A stretch of DNA of 37,090 bases from the NCBI GenBank assembly GCA_013298715.1, contig JAAFIQ010000028.1, forward strand, positions 1 to 37,090. The letters are read 5' to 3'. Origin of the DNA: Bacteroidota bacterium. GTDB lineage: Bacteria; Bacteroidota; Bacteroidia; B-17B0; Aurantibacillaceae. Below, piece after piece: positions 23,744 to 29,686 of this stretch (its first letter is position 1; every line of letters starts with the position of its first letter). Under the pieces are notes generated by a model that was not told the origin of the DNA, ran no database searches, and saw only the letters and a program-made list of their open reading frames with translations. The translations under genes were made by a program, and so were the position numbers.

Positions 23744-24011
23744 CTTTAACCTCCTTTTCAGCAAACCATTTTTTGGTCAAAAAATCGTATATTATTTTAA
23801 AAAATAAACCTATTGCGCCAAAGGCAATTGAACGAATAAGATAAGTTACAAATTCAAAAGACGTAATGTAATCGATAAAATGCTCGAATGATGCGTGGAG
23901 AATTAATTTATCGGTAAATAAGTTTAAAATGAATAAACAAGAAAAAACAGTAAAGTTTTTACTATTGTTGTTATCTGTATTTGTTTGATTATTTGAACCT
24001 AATGTTTGCAA
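23736..24011 (-). CDS. Small membrane protein, first gene of the late operon
   Basis: 91 aa. Polar Asn/Thr-rich N-terminus (1-18), then two hydrophobic stretches at about 20-34 and 53-74 (FVTYLIRSIAFGAIGLFFKI), and a charged end EKEVKDE. That end also encodes the Shine-Dalgarno of the next gene. It is the first late gene after the cassette array, with a likely control region at 24012-24090. Holin or virion-membrane protein are both possible; not recognised. Confidence 0.65.
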   Translation of the reverse strand: MQTLGSNNQTNTDNNNSKNFTVFSCLFILNLFTDKLILHASFEHFIDYITSFEFVTYLIRSIAFGAIGLFFKIIYDFLTKKWFAEKEVKDE

Positions 24012-24051
24012 AAAATTATTTTACAAATATTACATTAGGTGAAAATGTTAC

Positions 24052-24085
24052 TTGTAGCACTATTGTAGCACTATGCTTGTAACTA
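24052..24085. promoter_or_regulatory. Tandem 11-bp repeats upstream of the late operon
   Basis: TTGTAGCACTA occurs twice in tandem (24052-24062, 24063-24073) and a partial copy TTGTAACTA follows (24077-24085). Closer to the first late gene the minus strand reads TAATATTTG (24024-24032), a TAnnTTTG-like box with one extra base. Directly repeated 11-bp units, one helical turn apart, suit binding of an activator or repressor that controls late transcription. Confidence 0.5.
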
Positions 24086-24147
24086 ACTGAAAACTAGGCA
24101 GAAAAAATTATTTTTTTGGGCAAATTTTGGCGGCTGCCACCTGCCGA

Positions 24148-24203
24148 TAACAGCCGCTAACCAACATTGCTCGTGCCTCGCAACGGAGGTTAGCTTGTTG
24201 TTA
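24148..24203. repeat. attC-like palindrome A
   Basis: TAACA (24148-24152) pairs with TGTTA (24199-24203); GCTAACC (24156-24162) pairs with GGTTAGC (24188-24194). Two paired blocks, unequal spacers of 3 and 4 nt, a GC-rich middle and TAAC...GTTA ends are the layout of an integron attC site. It lies 22 bp after the stop of the 149-aa gene. Confidence 0.6.
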
Positions 24204-24224
24204 TGTTCAATTGTATTAATTAAT

Positions 24225-24674
24225 TTAAACTTTTCCCACCGCACGGATAAGTCGTTTATTCTGTGAAATTTTAATCCAGTCATATTTATTTTTGAATTTG
24301 TAAATATATTGTTTGTATGTTTTTTGCTCTTTCAAAAATTGCTCAACTGGCTTAAATCCGATTGCAGAAAAATCTATTTCAAAATAATAATGTCCACCTC
24401 TTTCAGTTTTCCACCACCACATCATCCAAAATAGTTTATGCTTCTGCAATGCTTCAATTATATCTTCATTACCACTCCATCCTCCTGTATGTAATTCAAG
24501 CATTAAAACTGGTCTTTCTTTATGGATATGGTCAAGCCCCCAACTTTCAATAAAGTAGTTTTTATACTCCCATATATCCCTCAATCTATCAATTAAATTG
24601 TGAGCTTCTTTTATATTCCAGTTTTGAATTTCTTTCAATTGTTTTTCTGTATGATATTCACTATTATAAGCCAT
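24225..24674 (-). CDS. Cassette-type hypothetical protein
   Basis: 149 aa, no signal or membrane segment, aromatic-rich (PVLMLELHTGGWSGNEDIIE; LFWMMWWWKTERGGHYYFEI). I recognise the general look of a short alpha/beta hypothetical protein often found in cassettes and genomic islands, but no function. It is flanked by attC-like repeats A (downstream) and B (upstream), with the start 58 bp inside B. Start chosen at MAYNSEY. Its order repeat-gene-repeat, shared with its neighbours, suggests it entered as a cassette. Confidence 0.7.
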   Translation of the reverse strand: MAYNSEYHTEKQLKEIQNWNIKEAHNLIDRLRDIWEYKNYFIESWGLDHIHKERPVLMLELHTGGWSGNEDIIEALQKHKLFWMMWWWKTERGGHYYFEIDFSAIGFKPVEQFLKEQKTYKQYIYKFKNKYDWIKISQNKRLIRAVGKV

Positions 24675-24732
24675 CGCTAAAAGTTTAAATTAATTAATAC
24701 AACTGCCTCAAGCACATTCCAACGCACCAACA

Positions 24733-24808
24733 TAACAGCGGTTTGACGCAAGCTACTCCACCGCAGAATGCCAACGCTTCGTAGCCATCGCCAAGCCGCA
24801 AAACGTTA
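24733..24808. repeat. attC-like palindrome B
   Basis: TAAC (24733-24736) and GTTA (24805-24808) bound the site. GCGGTTTG (24738-24745) pairs with CAAGCCGC (24792-24799) with one wobble; after symmetrical 6-nt internal loops GCTAC (24752-24756) pairs with GTAGC (24781-24785). It ends 18 bp before the stop codon of the 90-aa gene. Confidence 0.6.
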
Positions 24809-24826
24809 CCTGCAAGCGGCGGACGG

Positions 24827-25099
24827 CTACTCGTCATAGCTTTTGCCTTTAAAAACATTATTCATTTCTACTCCGAAATAATCGCAAAGCTCTTTCATCC
24901 AAATTGCAACATAAGAACCACTCATTAAACGCATTTGCAATCCTTCACCATCGTCATCATAATTCTTAACCAGCTCACAAAAATCTTTTAGATTAAAAAC
25001 GTAAGGCATGATTATAATATCATCCTTTCCTTCATTGTTTTCTCTATGCCACTCAACATTAGCATCTGTAATAAACTTGTATAATTCTAATTCAGTCAT
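24827..25099 (-). CDS. Cassette-type small acidic protein
   Basis: 90 aa, acidic, helical: MTELELYKFITDANVEWHRE, then DIIIMPYVFNLKDFCELVKN and a polar C-terminus ending GKSYDE. It resembles the many short soluble hypothetical proteins carried by gene cassettes, some of which are antitoxin-like or immunity-like; nothing in the sequence proves a role. It lies between attC-like repeats B and C, in the same orientation as the other cassette genes, with the TAG stop 19 bp from repeat B. Confidence 0.7.
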   Translation of the reverse strand: MTELELYKFITDANVEWHRENNEGKDDIIIMPYVFNLKDFCELVKNYDDDGEGLQMRLMSGSYVAIWMKELCDYFGVEMNNVFKGKSYDE

Positions 25100-25150
25100 T
25101 TTATGTATTTTAAATTGTTCGTTTTAATTCTGTGTGCCACCGCCAGCAGG

Positions 25151-25214
25151 TAACAACAAACTTGCGCCATTACCTACTAACCGCCTATTAAACGGCGCAA
25201 GTTCGCTGCCGTTA
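25151..25214. repeat. attC-like palindrome C
   Basis: TAAC (25151-25154) and GTTA (25211-25214) bound the site; ACTTGCGCC (25160-25168) pairs perfectly with GGCGCAAGT (25194-25202). The GTTA end contains the stop codon (25212-25214) of the neighbouring 81-aa gene, a feature common in integron cassettes. Confidence 0.65.
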
Positions 25215-25457
25215 GCGGTCAGGCTTGAAAAGCTCCGAACCAATTTGTAACGCCATTATATCTTGTAATTCAGACACAAGACAATGAGCCTTAATTAATG
25301 CACTTTGAAAATCTTTGATTGATAGGTAATATTCGATATTGCCCATTTGCACATTTACATTGTTTGCAATTTCATCAACTGTCGTAGGATTGCTGATATA
25401 GCCCGAACCGCTAACAGCAGTTTGGCAAGATGCGGGGTTTTTTACTTCGTTTGACAT
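25212..25457 (-). CDS. Cassette-type small helical protein
   Basis: 81 aa. The N-terminus (EVKNPASCQTAVSGSGYIS) is encoded by one arm of attC-like repeat D and is probably not ancestral protein sequence. Residues 26-72 are two amphipathic helices (TVDEIANNVNVQMGNIEYYL; FQSALIKAHCLVSELQDIMA), similar in style to short TPR-like or DUF3077-type proteins. The stop codon lies in repeat C. The true start may be an internal Met, such as Met37, but the listed ATG at 25457 has the longest open frame. Function unknown. Confidence 0.6.
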   Translation of the reverse strand: MSNEVKNPASCQTAVSGSGYISNPTTVDEIANNVNVQMGNIEYYLSIKDFQSALIKAHCLVSELQDIMALQIGSELFKPDR

Positions 25458-25539
25458 ATTGTTGTTTATTTAAATATTTTTAATTCTAATTGGCTTTAGT
25501 GCTGAAAGTCCCGCACCTCGCCAAGCTGCGGAACCGTTA
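25412..25539. repeat. attC-like palindrome D with long loop
   Basis: TAAC (25412-25415) and GTTA (25536-25539) bound the site. GTTTGGC (25420-25426) pairs with GCCAAGC (25520-25526, one wobble) and TGCGGG (25431-25436) with CCCGCA (25510-25515). The 73-nt loop contains the ATG of the 81-aa gene, so that gene begins inside the hairpin. Confidence 0.55.
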
Positions 25540-25596
25540 GCGGTAATTGCACCCCATCGCACGGGTTAATCTTTAAACTCTGTGTAAATTTTTACA

Positions 25597-25737
25597 TTAA
25601 AAATTATAAAATAGAAAATTATCATTTCATAGTGCCTCATTTGAAAAAAACTCCAACCCAAAGAAATCATTGTTTTTGGTAATTCTAATTTCCATTTACC
25701 GTGCCTTAAACACTAAGAATATTTTAAAATTTGTCAT
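25597..25737 (-). pseudogene. Decayed cassette reading frame
   Basis: The 290-bp stretch between repeats D and E has no intact gene. One minus-strand frame from an ATG at 25737 reads MTNFKIFLVFKAR, stop, MEIRITKNNDFFGLEFFSNE.., stop, NDNFLFYNF, stop, all in the same frame. The middle part (ITKNNDFFGLEFF) looks like true protein sequence. It is probably an old cassette gene broken by nonsense changes. Low certainty. Confidence 0.35.
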
Positions 25738-25829
25738 TTGTATATTATTTTAAATTGTTTCTAAATCCACGCTAAAAAAGGTTTTAAATAAATTACAACT
25801 GGCTCGCCTACAATCCCAACGCAACAAGG

Positions 25830-25896
25830 TAACAGCACCTTAGCGCAATTCACTTCTCACAAGCCAGCGCAAACTGGGCCAAGCTGCAATCCGTTA
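25830..25896. repeat. attC-like palindrome E
   Basis: TAAC (25830-25833) and GTTA (25893-25896) bound the site; AGC (25834-25836) pairs with GCT (25883-25885) and TAGCGC (25841-25846) with GCGCAA (25867-25872) imperfectly. On the minus strand it shares GCAGCTTGG with repeat D and the flank TTGTTGCGTTGG is close to that of repeat B (TTGGTGCGTTGG). It ends 9 bp from the stop of the 68-aa gene. Confidence 0.5.
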
Positions 25897-25905
25897 TAGG
25901 TAATG

Positions 25906-26112
25906 CTAAGACACCGCATCCCGAAGTGATTTTATTTTATTCAACCAAACTTCGGGGTTTCCATCAGGCACGTAAAGCGAAATTATTTCATCAATAACAT
26001 CTCTTTTTACATCATTAATGGTTTCAGCTATACGTGCTTCGTAATAACTTCTATTTGTTTCTGAATCAAACTCCAATTCGGTGTTATTAATGTAATCGCT
26101 TGTATTTATCAT
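25906..26112 (-). CDS. Cassette-type small acidic protein
   Basis: 68 aa, acidic and helical (SYYEARIAETINDVKRDVID; NPEVWLNKIKSLRDAV). It is the outermost member of the repeat-bounded array, with its stop 9 bp from repeat E, and no repeat lies upstream of it, so it marks the edge of the array. Function unknown. Confidence 0.65.
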   Translation of the reverse strand: MINTSDYINNTELEFDSETNRSYYEARIAETINDVKRDVIDEIISLYVPDGNPEVWLNKIKSLRDAVS

Positions 26113-26181
26113 TTTATTTAATTTAATTAGTTAATGATTTCCAATGAACATTTGTATTTCAAATCTTTTTTATTGGCTTCG

Positions 26182-26559
26182 TCATCGGTTGCAGTTCTTA
26201 CAAAACTTGTTATTTATTTCTCTTCTATCTTCATCGCTTAGTTCTTCAAAAATTATTTGTGTTAGTTTTATTTCCAATTGAATAAGACGTGTAGTTAATT
26301 TTTCTATTACAAAAAATTTTATACTGTTGGTTTTAAAATTATTGCCTAATGCAATAATTTCTCTTTTAATACTTTCAATATTTTGAATCAATTTTATTTT
26401 TTTAGTTTTTTCTTCCATAAACCTTAAAATATCATTTATAAAATAAATTGTATTACCTTTTTCATCTTCAGAAACGCCTTGGCCAATCATCCATTTTTGA
26501 AAATCTTGCCAAGATAATCCTTCGTTTTTTAAGGTTAATTTTATTTGTTCTTCGTTCAT
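26182..26559 (-). CDS. Hypothetical helical protein with C-terminal Cys pair
   Basis: 125 aa, almost fully helical: an N-terminal part (GLSWQDFQKWMIGQGVSEDE) reading like a short DNA- or protein-binding helical bundle, a long charged middle helix, and a C-terminal KFCKNCNR with CxxC that could bind metal. It is the first gene past the cassette array and has no palindrome at either end. Not recognised. Confidence 0.65.
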   Translation of the reverse strand: MNEEQIKLTLKNEGLSWQDFQKWMIGQGVSEDEKGNTIYFINDILRFMEEKTKKIKLIQNIESIKREIIALGNNFKTNSIKFFVIEKLTTRLIQLEIKLTQIIFEELSDEDRREINNKFCKNCNR

Positions 26560-26578
26560 GTTTAGTTTTTTTATTAGG

Positions 26579-26668
26579 TTAAAATTCTGGAAATTCTCTT
26601 ATTTGCATTTCATTCGGTATTACTAATTTTTTATCAATAGTATATAACTTTTCATTAAATAAAAAGTC
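26579..26668 (-). pseudogene. Remnant of a protein C-terminus
   Basis: A 29-codon frame without a start codon at its beginning reads DFLFNEKLYTIDKKLVIPNE and ends REFPEF before TAA. The sequence has the feel of a genuine protein end (YTIDKKLVIPNEMQIREF) but is cut off by a TAG at 26669-26671. It fills part of the 172-bp gap between two small genes and is probably a gene fragment; a very short gene starting at the internal Met is less likely. Confidence 0.3.
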
Positions 26669-26731
26669 CTATAAATTATGGAGTTTACAAGTAATATTTT
26701 TTTTATAATTTTCATTTTTCTAATTGTAGTT

Positions 26732-26992
26732 TTAATTATTTTTTATTTTTTCTTTAGTTAAATAATCTATCATAAGTTTAATTTTTATCGCATTTTCATA
26801 ATCCTCAATACCGGGTTTTAAACAATCTTCTAAAATCTTTTGTAAGCAAAAAATTAAAACATCATCGTTTTTTTTGTGTAATTCTTTTATATAATTTTTA
26901 TAAGCTGCAATTAAATTTCTTTGAAAGTAAGTTGTTAACCAACCAGCAACAGCAATGATTGCAAGTGATATATAATAAATTGTTTGTATCAT
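26732..26992 (-). CDS. Small single-pass membrane protein
   Basis: 86 aa. Residues 4-19 are a membrane segment (TIYYISLAIIAVAGWLTTY), followed by charged helices (NYIKELHKKNDDVLIFCLQK) and a basic end. Probably inner-membrane with a cytoplasmic C-terminus. One of several small membrane proteins of the early region; superinfection or host-takeover roles are possible but unproven. Confidence 0.65.
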   Translation of the reverse strand: MIQTIYYISLAIIAVAGWLTTYFQRNLIAAYKNYIKELHKKNDDVLIFCLQKILEDCLKPGIEDYENAIKIKLMIDYLTKEKIKNN

Positions 26993-27011
26993 GTTTTAAA
27001 TTTTATTTGGT

Positions 27012-27239
27012 TTATAAATCTATATCAATTATATTAATGTTTGTTAAATAATCGTTTGGATTGAGTATAATTACCTTGCATTTATTGGTTATTAAAGCAA
27101 TATCTTTTTTAATTCTGTTAATAATTTTTTCGTCATTTTTTATATCATACAGCATTATCGAATAATTATCCCGATTGTAATGGCCTATCTCTCTTGTTTC
27201 TAAAAATTTATCAACTAATTGATCGAATACTTTACTCAT
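27012..27239 (-). CDS. Small hypothetical early protein
   Basis: 75 aa, soluble, alpha/beta: an N-terminal helix (KVFDQLVDKFLETREIGHYN) and a C-terminal strand-rich half (IALITNKCKVIILNPNDYLT) ending in INIIDIDL. It lies 19 bp from the next gene in a run of same-strand small genes. No family recognised. Confidence 0.6.
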   Translation of the reverse strand: MSKVFDQLVDKFLETREIGHYNRDNYSIMLYDIKNDEKIINRIKKDIALITNKCKVIILNPNDYLTNINIIDIDL

Positions 27240-27320
27240 TTTTTAAAATAATTTTAATTGTTTTTTATAATTATTCCAGTTTTTAGTGTGCAGTGTAATG
27301 TAAGTTTGATTAATTATAAA

Positions 27321-27836
27321 TTATTTTGACTGATATTGTTCAAACTTAAATTCGCCAAATTCGGGTTTACGATTTTTTATTAATTGCACAAGTAAAATTT
27401 TACCGCTATTTACTTTATTAGCACATTTTTTGCACGGTATAAAGCCTGTAAATTGACCGTTAACGCAACCTGCATAGTAACGTAATTTATCATCTTGAGT
27501 TCTATAATAAAATTGATTATTTAAAAGTTTGGGAGTTTCTAAACAAAAAGAATTAACACAGCATTTTGGATAGCCCAAATCAATTCCATGTTTGTAGTTT
27601 TCATCTTTCCATTCCACATAACTTTTAGAATAATAAGATATTAATCTAAAAAAAATGCCAAACATTTTTTTGGTATTAAAATCAATTGCTGATAACATTA
27701 GAACAACTAGCGCCAAAGGCACTGTGCTAATTAATAAAAGGATTGCTACAATAATTTGTATAAGATTAAATTTTTTCATTTTATTAAAAGGGTTTTGTTG
27801 ATTGGTTTTTATTTTGTAAATAAAATATGTCTTCAT
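27321..27836 (-). CDS. Membrane protein with cysteine-rich putative metal-binding domain
   Basis: 171 aa. A strong membrane segment lies at 24-50 (LIQIIVAILLLISTVPLALV). The C-terminal domain has a distinctive cysteine pattern: LGYPKCCVNSF (Cys92, Cys93, Cys98), Cys124 and GFIPCKKCAN (Cys135, Cys138). The GYPxCCV...F and F.PCxxCA pair recurs in small phage and archaeal proteins of unknown role, and suggests zinc or an iron-sulfur site. The start could be Met20 rather than Met1. The fusion of this domain to a membrane anchor is unusual. Confidence 0.7.
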   Translation of the reverse strand: MKTYFIYKIKTNQQNPFNKMKKFNLIQIIVAILLLISTVPLALVVLMLSAIDFNTKKMFGIFFRLISYYSKSYVEWKDENYKHGIDLGYPKCCVNSFCLETPKLLNNQFYYRTQDDKLRYYAGCVNGQFTGFIPCKKCANKVNSGKILLVQLIKNRKPEFGEFKFEQYQSK

Positions 27837-27894
27837 TTCTATTAATTAAGTATTCTATATCTAAACAGTTTTTTAATAATGTTTTTTAAAATAT

Positions 27895-28128
27895 TTAATT
27901 TATTCCATTAAAATTATTTTTGTATATTTTTTGAAAGTGTTGTTTAAGATAATTTTTAGCTTCATTAATACTTTCATTGGTTTTAAATAATTAACCATCT
28001 GGATTATAATATTTATAATTTTCAACTAACCAATAGCGCCAAGCCATATACACTTTTATATTTTTAAAATTGTGTATATGAGGGTAAATTGAATTTTCTT
28101 TTACTCCATACGGATAAGTAGTTTTCAT
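27895..28128 (-). pseudogene. Small gene split by one in-frame stop
   Basis: Starting at an ATG that overlaps the methyltransferase stop as ATGA (28125-28128), the frame runs 45 codons (KTTYPYGVKENSIYPHIHN ... YKYYNPDG), meets TAA at 27991-27993, then continues in the same frame for 31 codons (LFKTNESINEAKNYLKQHFQ ...) to a second TAA at 27895-27897. Both halves read like one helical protein and codon use does not change at the stop. A recent nonsense mutation is simplest; stop read-through is an alternative. The first half may still be made as a 45-aa protein. Confidence 0.6.
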
Positions 28129-29294
28129 TTTAAAATATTTAATTTACTGGCAATAGCAGCTACAACGTTTGTTGTTACTGCATTGCCGATTAATTTATAG
28201 CGTTGTGTTTTTGCAATTGTTTTAATAATTCCGTTGTAGTTGCCGTATTTTGTAAAGTCATCTGCGAAACCTTGTAAACGTTCGCATTCAATTTCGGTTA
28301 AGCGCCTAATTGTTTGGTTAATTTTCACACCATCTAAATCTTGACTTGTAACTGTAAAACTAGGTTCACCTTCATTTTTAAATTGCCTACCGTTTTGTCT
28401 TTTTTCTTTTCTATTTGGTATTAAAACTGCTTTAACTTCCGGCACTAAAATATTGACTTTGCCTTCGGTGCGATGTGCGCTTAGGGTAGCCATTAAACCT
28501 GTTGTATCATACACTCTGTTTTGTTGCATGGGTTGGTTGCCAAATTCTTGAGCTGGATTAATTTGTTTTATTAATGTCATATCGCTATGTAAACCCCCAC
28601 TTTTACCACCTGCTGTTAATTTATGAGCATTTTTAGGTACAATAAATGTATCTGTTGATCTATTACCTTGTTTAGTACTTATTGTTGAACTATGTTGGGT
28701 TTGTGATTGTCCGTTGTTTGTGTTTTCCGCTTCAGTAAATAATCTACCATTTTTTGTGATAGGAAATACTCCTGGCTCACTTGCTCCTGTAAGATGTCCG
28801 ACAAGGTAAATCCGCTCTCTGTTTTGGGGTAAAAACCAGCTTGTATTAAGCAATTGCCATTCAAGTCTATAACCCCCAATGTTGGCAAAGGCAGCGAGAA
28901 TTGCCCAAAAATCTGCTCCACCATTTGAGGAGAAAGCTCCTTTAACATTTTCCCAAATAAACACACTTGGTTTGTAGTAATTAATAATGGTAATTGCTTC
29001 CATGATAAGGCTGCTACGTTGGCCGTTAAGTCCTTGTTTTTTTCCTGCCAAACTAAAATCTTGGCAAGGGCTTCCGAAAGTGATAATGTGGGGGCGCTTA
29101 ATTGCAGCTCCGATAACAGATTGTACTGGTCCGATGTATGTTGCATTTTTAAAATTATATTGATAATTTGCAATAGCGTGTTTATCAACCTCGCTAAAGT
29201 AATGTTGATTAAACGTATAGCCAGAATTAATAAAGCCTTGTGTAGAGCCACCAATTCCGCTAAATAATTCGAGTATGTTAAGGTTTTGGTTCAA
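28125..29294 (-). CDS. DNA cytosine-5 methyltransferase (orphan)
   Basis: 389 aa with the complete m5C methyltransferase motif set: I FSGIGG (11-16), IV GSPCQDFS with catalytic Cys77, VI ENVKG (115-119), VIII QNRERIYLVG (157-166), then a variable target-recognition region at about 190-320, IX RRLTEIECERLQGF and X KLIGNAVTTNVVAAIA near the end. It methylates cytosine in a short site that cannot be told from the sequence. No restriction endonuclease lies beside it, so it probably protects the element from host restriction. A second reading frame overlaps residues 50-205, and the ATGA at its end couples it to the next small frame. It begins 1 bp after the 124-aa gene. Confidence 0.95.
   Translation of the reverse strand: MNQNLNILELFSGIGGSTQGFINSGYTFNQHYFSEVDKHAIANYQYNFKNATYIGPVQSVIGAAIKRPHIITFGSPCQDFSLAGKKQGLNGQRSSLIMEAITIINYYKPSVFIWENVKGAFSSNGGADFWAILAAFANIGGYRLEWQLLNTSWFLPQNRERIYLVGHLTGASEPGVFPITKNGRLFTEAENTNNGQSQTQHSSTISTKQGNRSTDTFIVPKNAHKLTAGGKSGGLHSDMTLIKQINPAQEFGNQPMQQNRVYDTTGLMATLSAHRTEGKVNILVPEVKAVLIPNRKEKRQNGRQFKNEGEPSFTVTSQDLDGVKINQTIRRLTEIECERLQGFADDFTKYGNYNGIIKTIAKTQRYKLIGNAVTTNVVAAIASKLNILK
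28679..29146 (-). CDS. Overprinted phage protein inside the methyltransferase gene
   Basis: 155 aa from the ATG at 29146 (the open frame extends up to 29254). It lies in a different frame, same strand, fully within the methyltransferase gene. It is not a random shadow: it carries the recognisable pattern of a phage protein family often found with cytosine methylases, KMLKELSPQMVEQIFGQF, GVIDLNGNCLIQAGFYPKTE, then FTLSDILQEQVSQEYFLSQK and YLLKRK (family pattern LSxILExxVPxKYFLSxKAxxxILRR). Function of the family is unknown to me. Overprinting of two meaningful proteins constrains both; start choice is uncertain. Confidence 0.55.
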   Translation of the reverse strand: MQHTSDQYNLLSELQLSAPTLSLSEALAKILVWQEKNKDLTANVAALSWKQLPLLITTNQVCLFGKMLKELSPQMVEQIFGQFSLPLPTLGVIDLNGNCLIQAGFYPKTESGFTLSDILQEQVSQEYFLSQKMVDYLLKRKTQTTDNHKPNIVQQ

Positions 29295-29295
29295 T

Positions 29296-29670
29296 TTATT
29301 TTTTTAATATTTTAAAAAAACAATCATTAATTCTTGTATAACCTAAATCGTACATATAAATATGATGTACATAATCTTTATCTATTGTAATTATATCAAT
29401 CTTTTCATTTATCGCAAGTTTTTCAAATTCTTTAAGTAATATAACCATAAGTTCACTATCCGAATGCGACCATAAATTTCTTAAACTATATTCTGTTTTT
29501 AAATCGTACTTTTCACATAAAAAATTAAATAGAAAAGTGTCTTTATAAGGTTTTTCAATATTTGTACATTTATAATAGGCAAGTGCAGCTTTATCAGTAT
29601 TTGATATTTCAATGAAAATACCATCATATCTTGAGCTGAAGGTTTCATATTTTTTAAAAATTATGTTCAT
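29296..29670 (-). CDS. Hypothetical early protein
   Basis: 124 aa, soluble alpha/beta. The C-terminal HIYMYDLGYTRINDCFFKIL loosely recalls the end of acetyltransferase (GNAT) folds, but the acetyl-CoA loop is not visible, so I do not assign it. It sits 1 bp before the methyltransferase gene and 16 bp after the ASCH-domain gene, in the same operon. Confidence 0.6.
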   Translation of the reverse strand: MNIIFKKYETFSSRYDGIFIEISNTDKAALAYYKCTNIEKPYKDTFLFNFLCEKYDLKTEYSLRNLWSHSDSELMVILLKEFEKLAINEKIDIITIDKDYVHHIYMYDLGYTRINDCFFKILKK

Positions 29671-29686
29671 TTTATTAAATTTATTT

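Noticed and set aside
29296-29670. 124-aa protein as a GNAT acetyltransferase
   Set aside because: Only the C-terminal strand resembles GNAT; the acetyl-CoA binding loop is missing.
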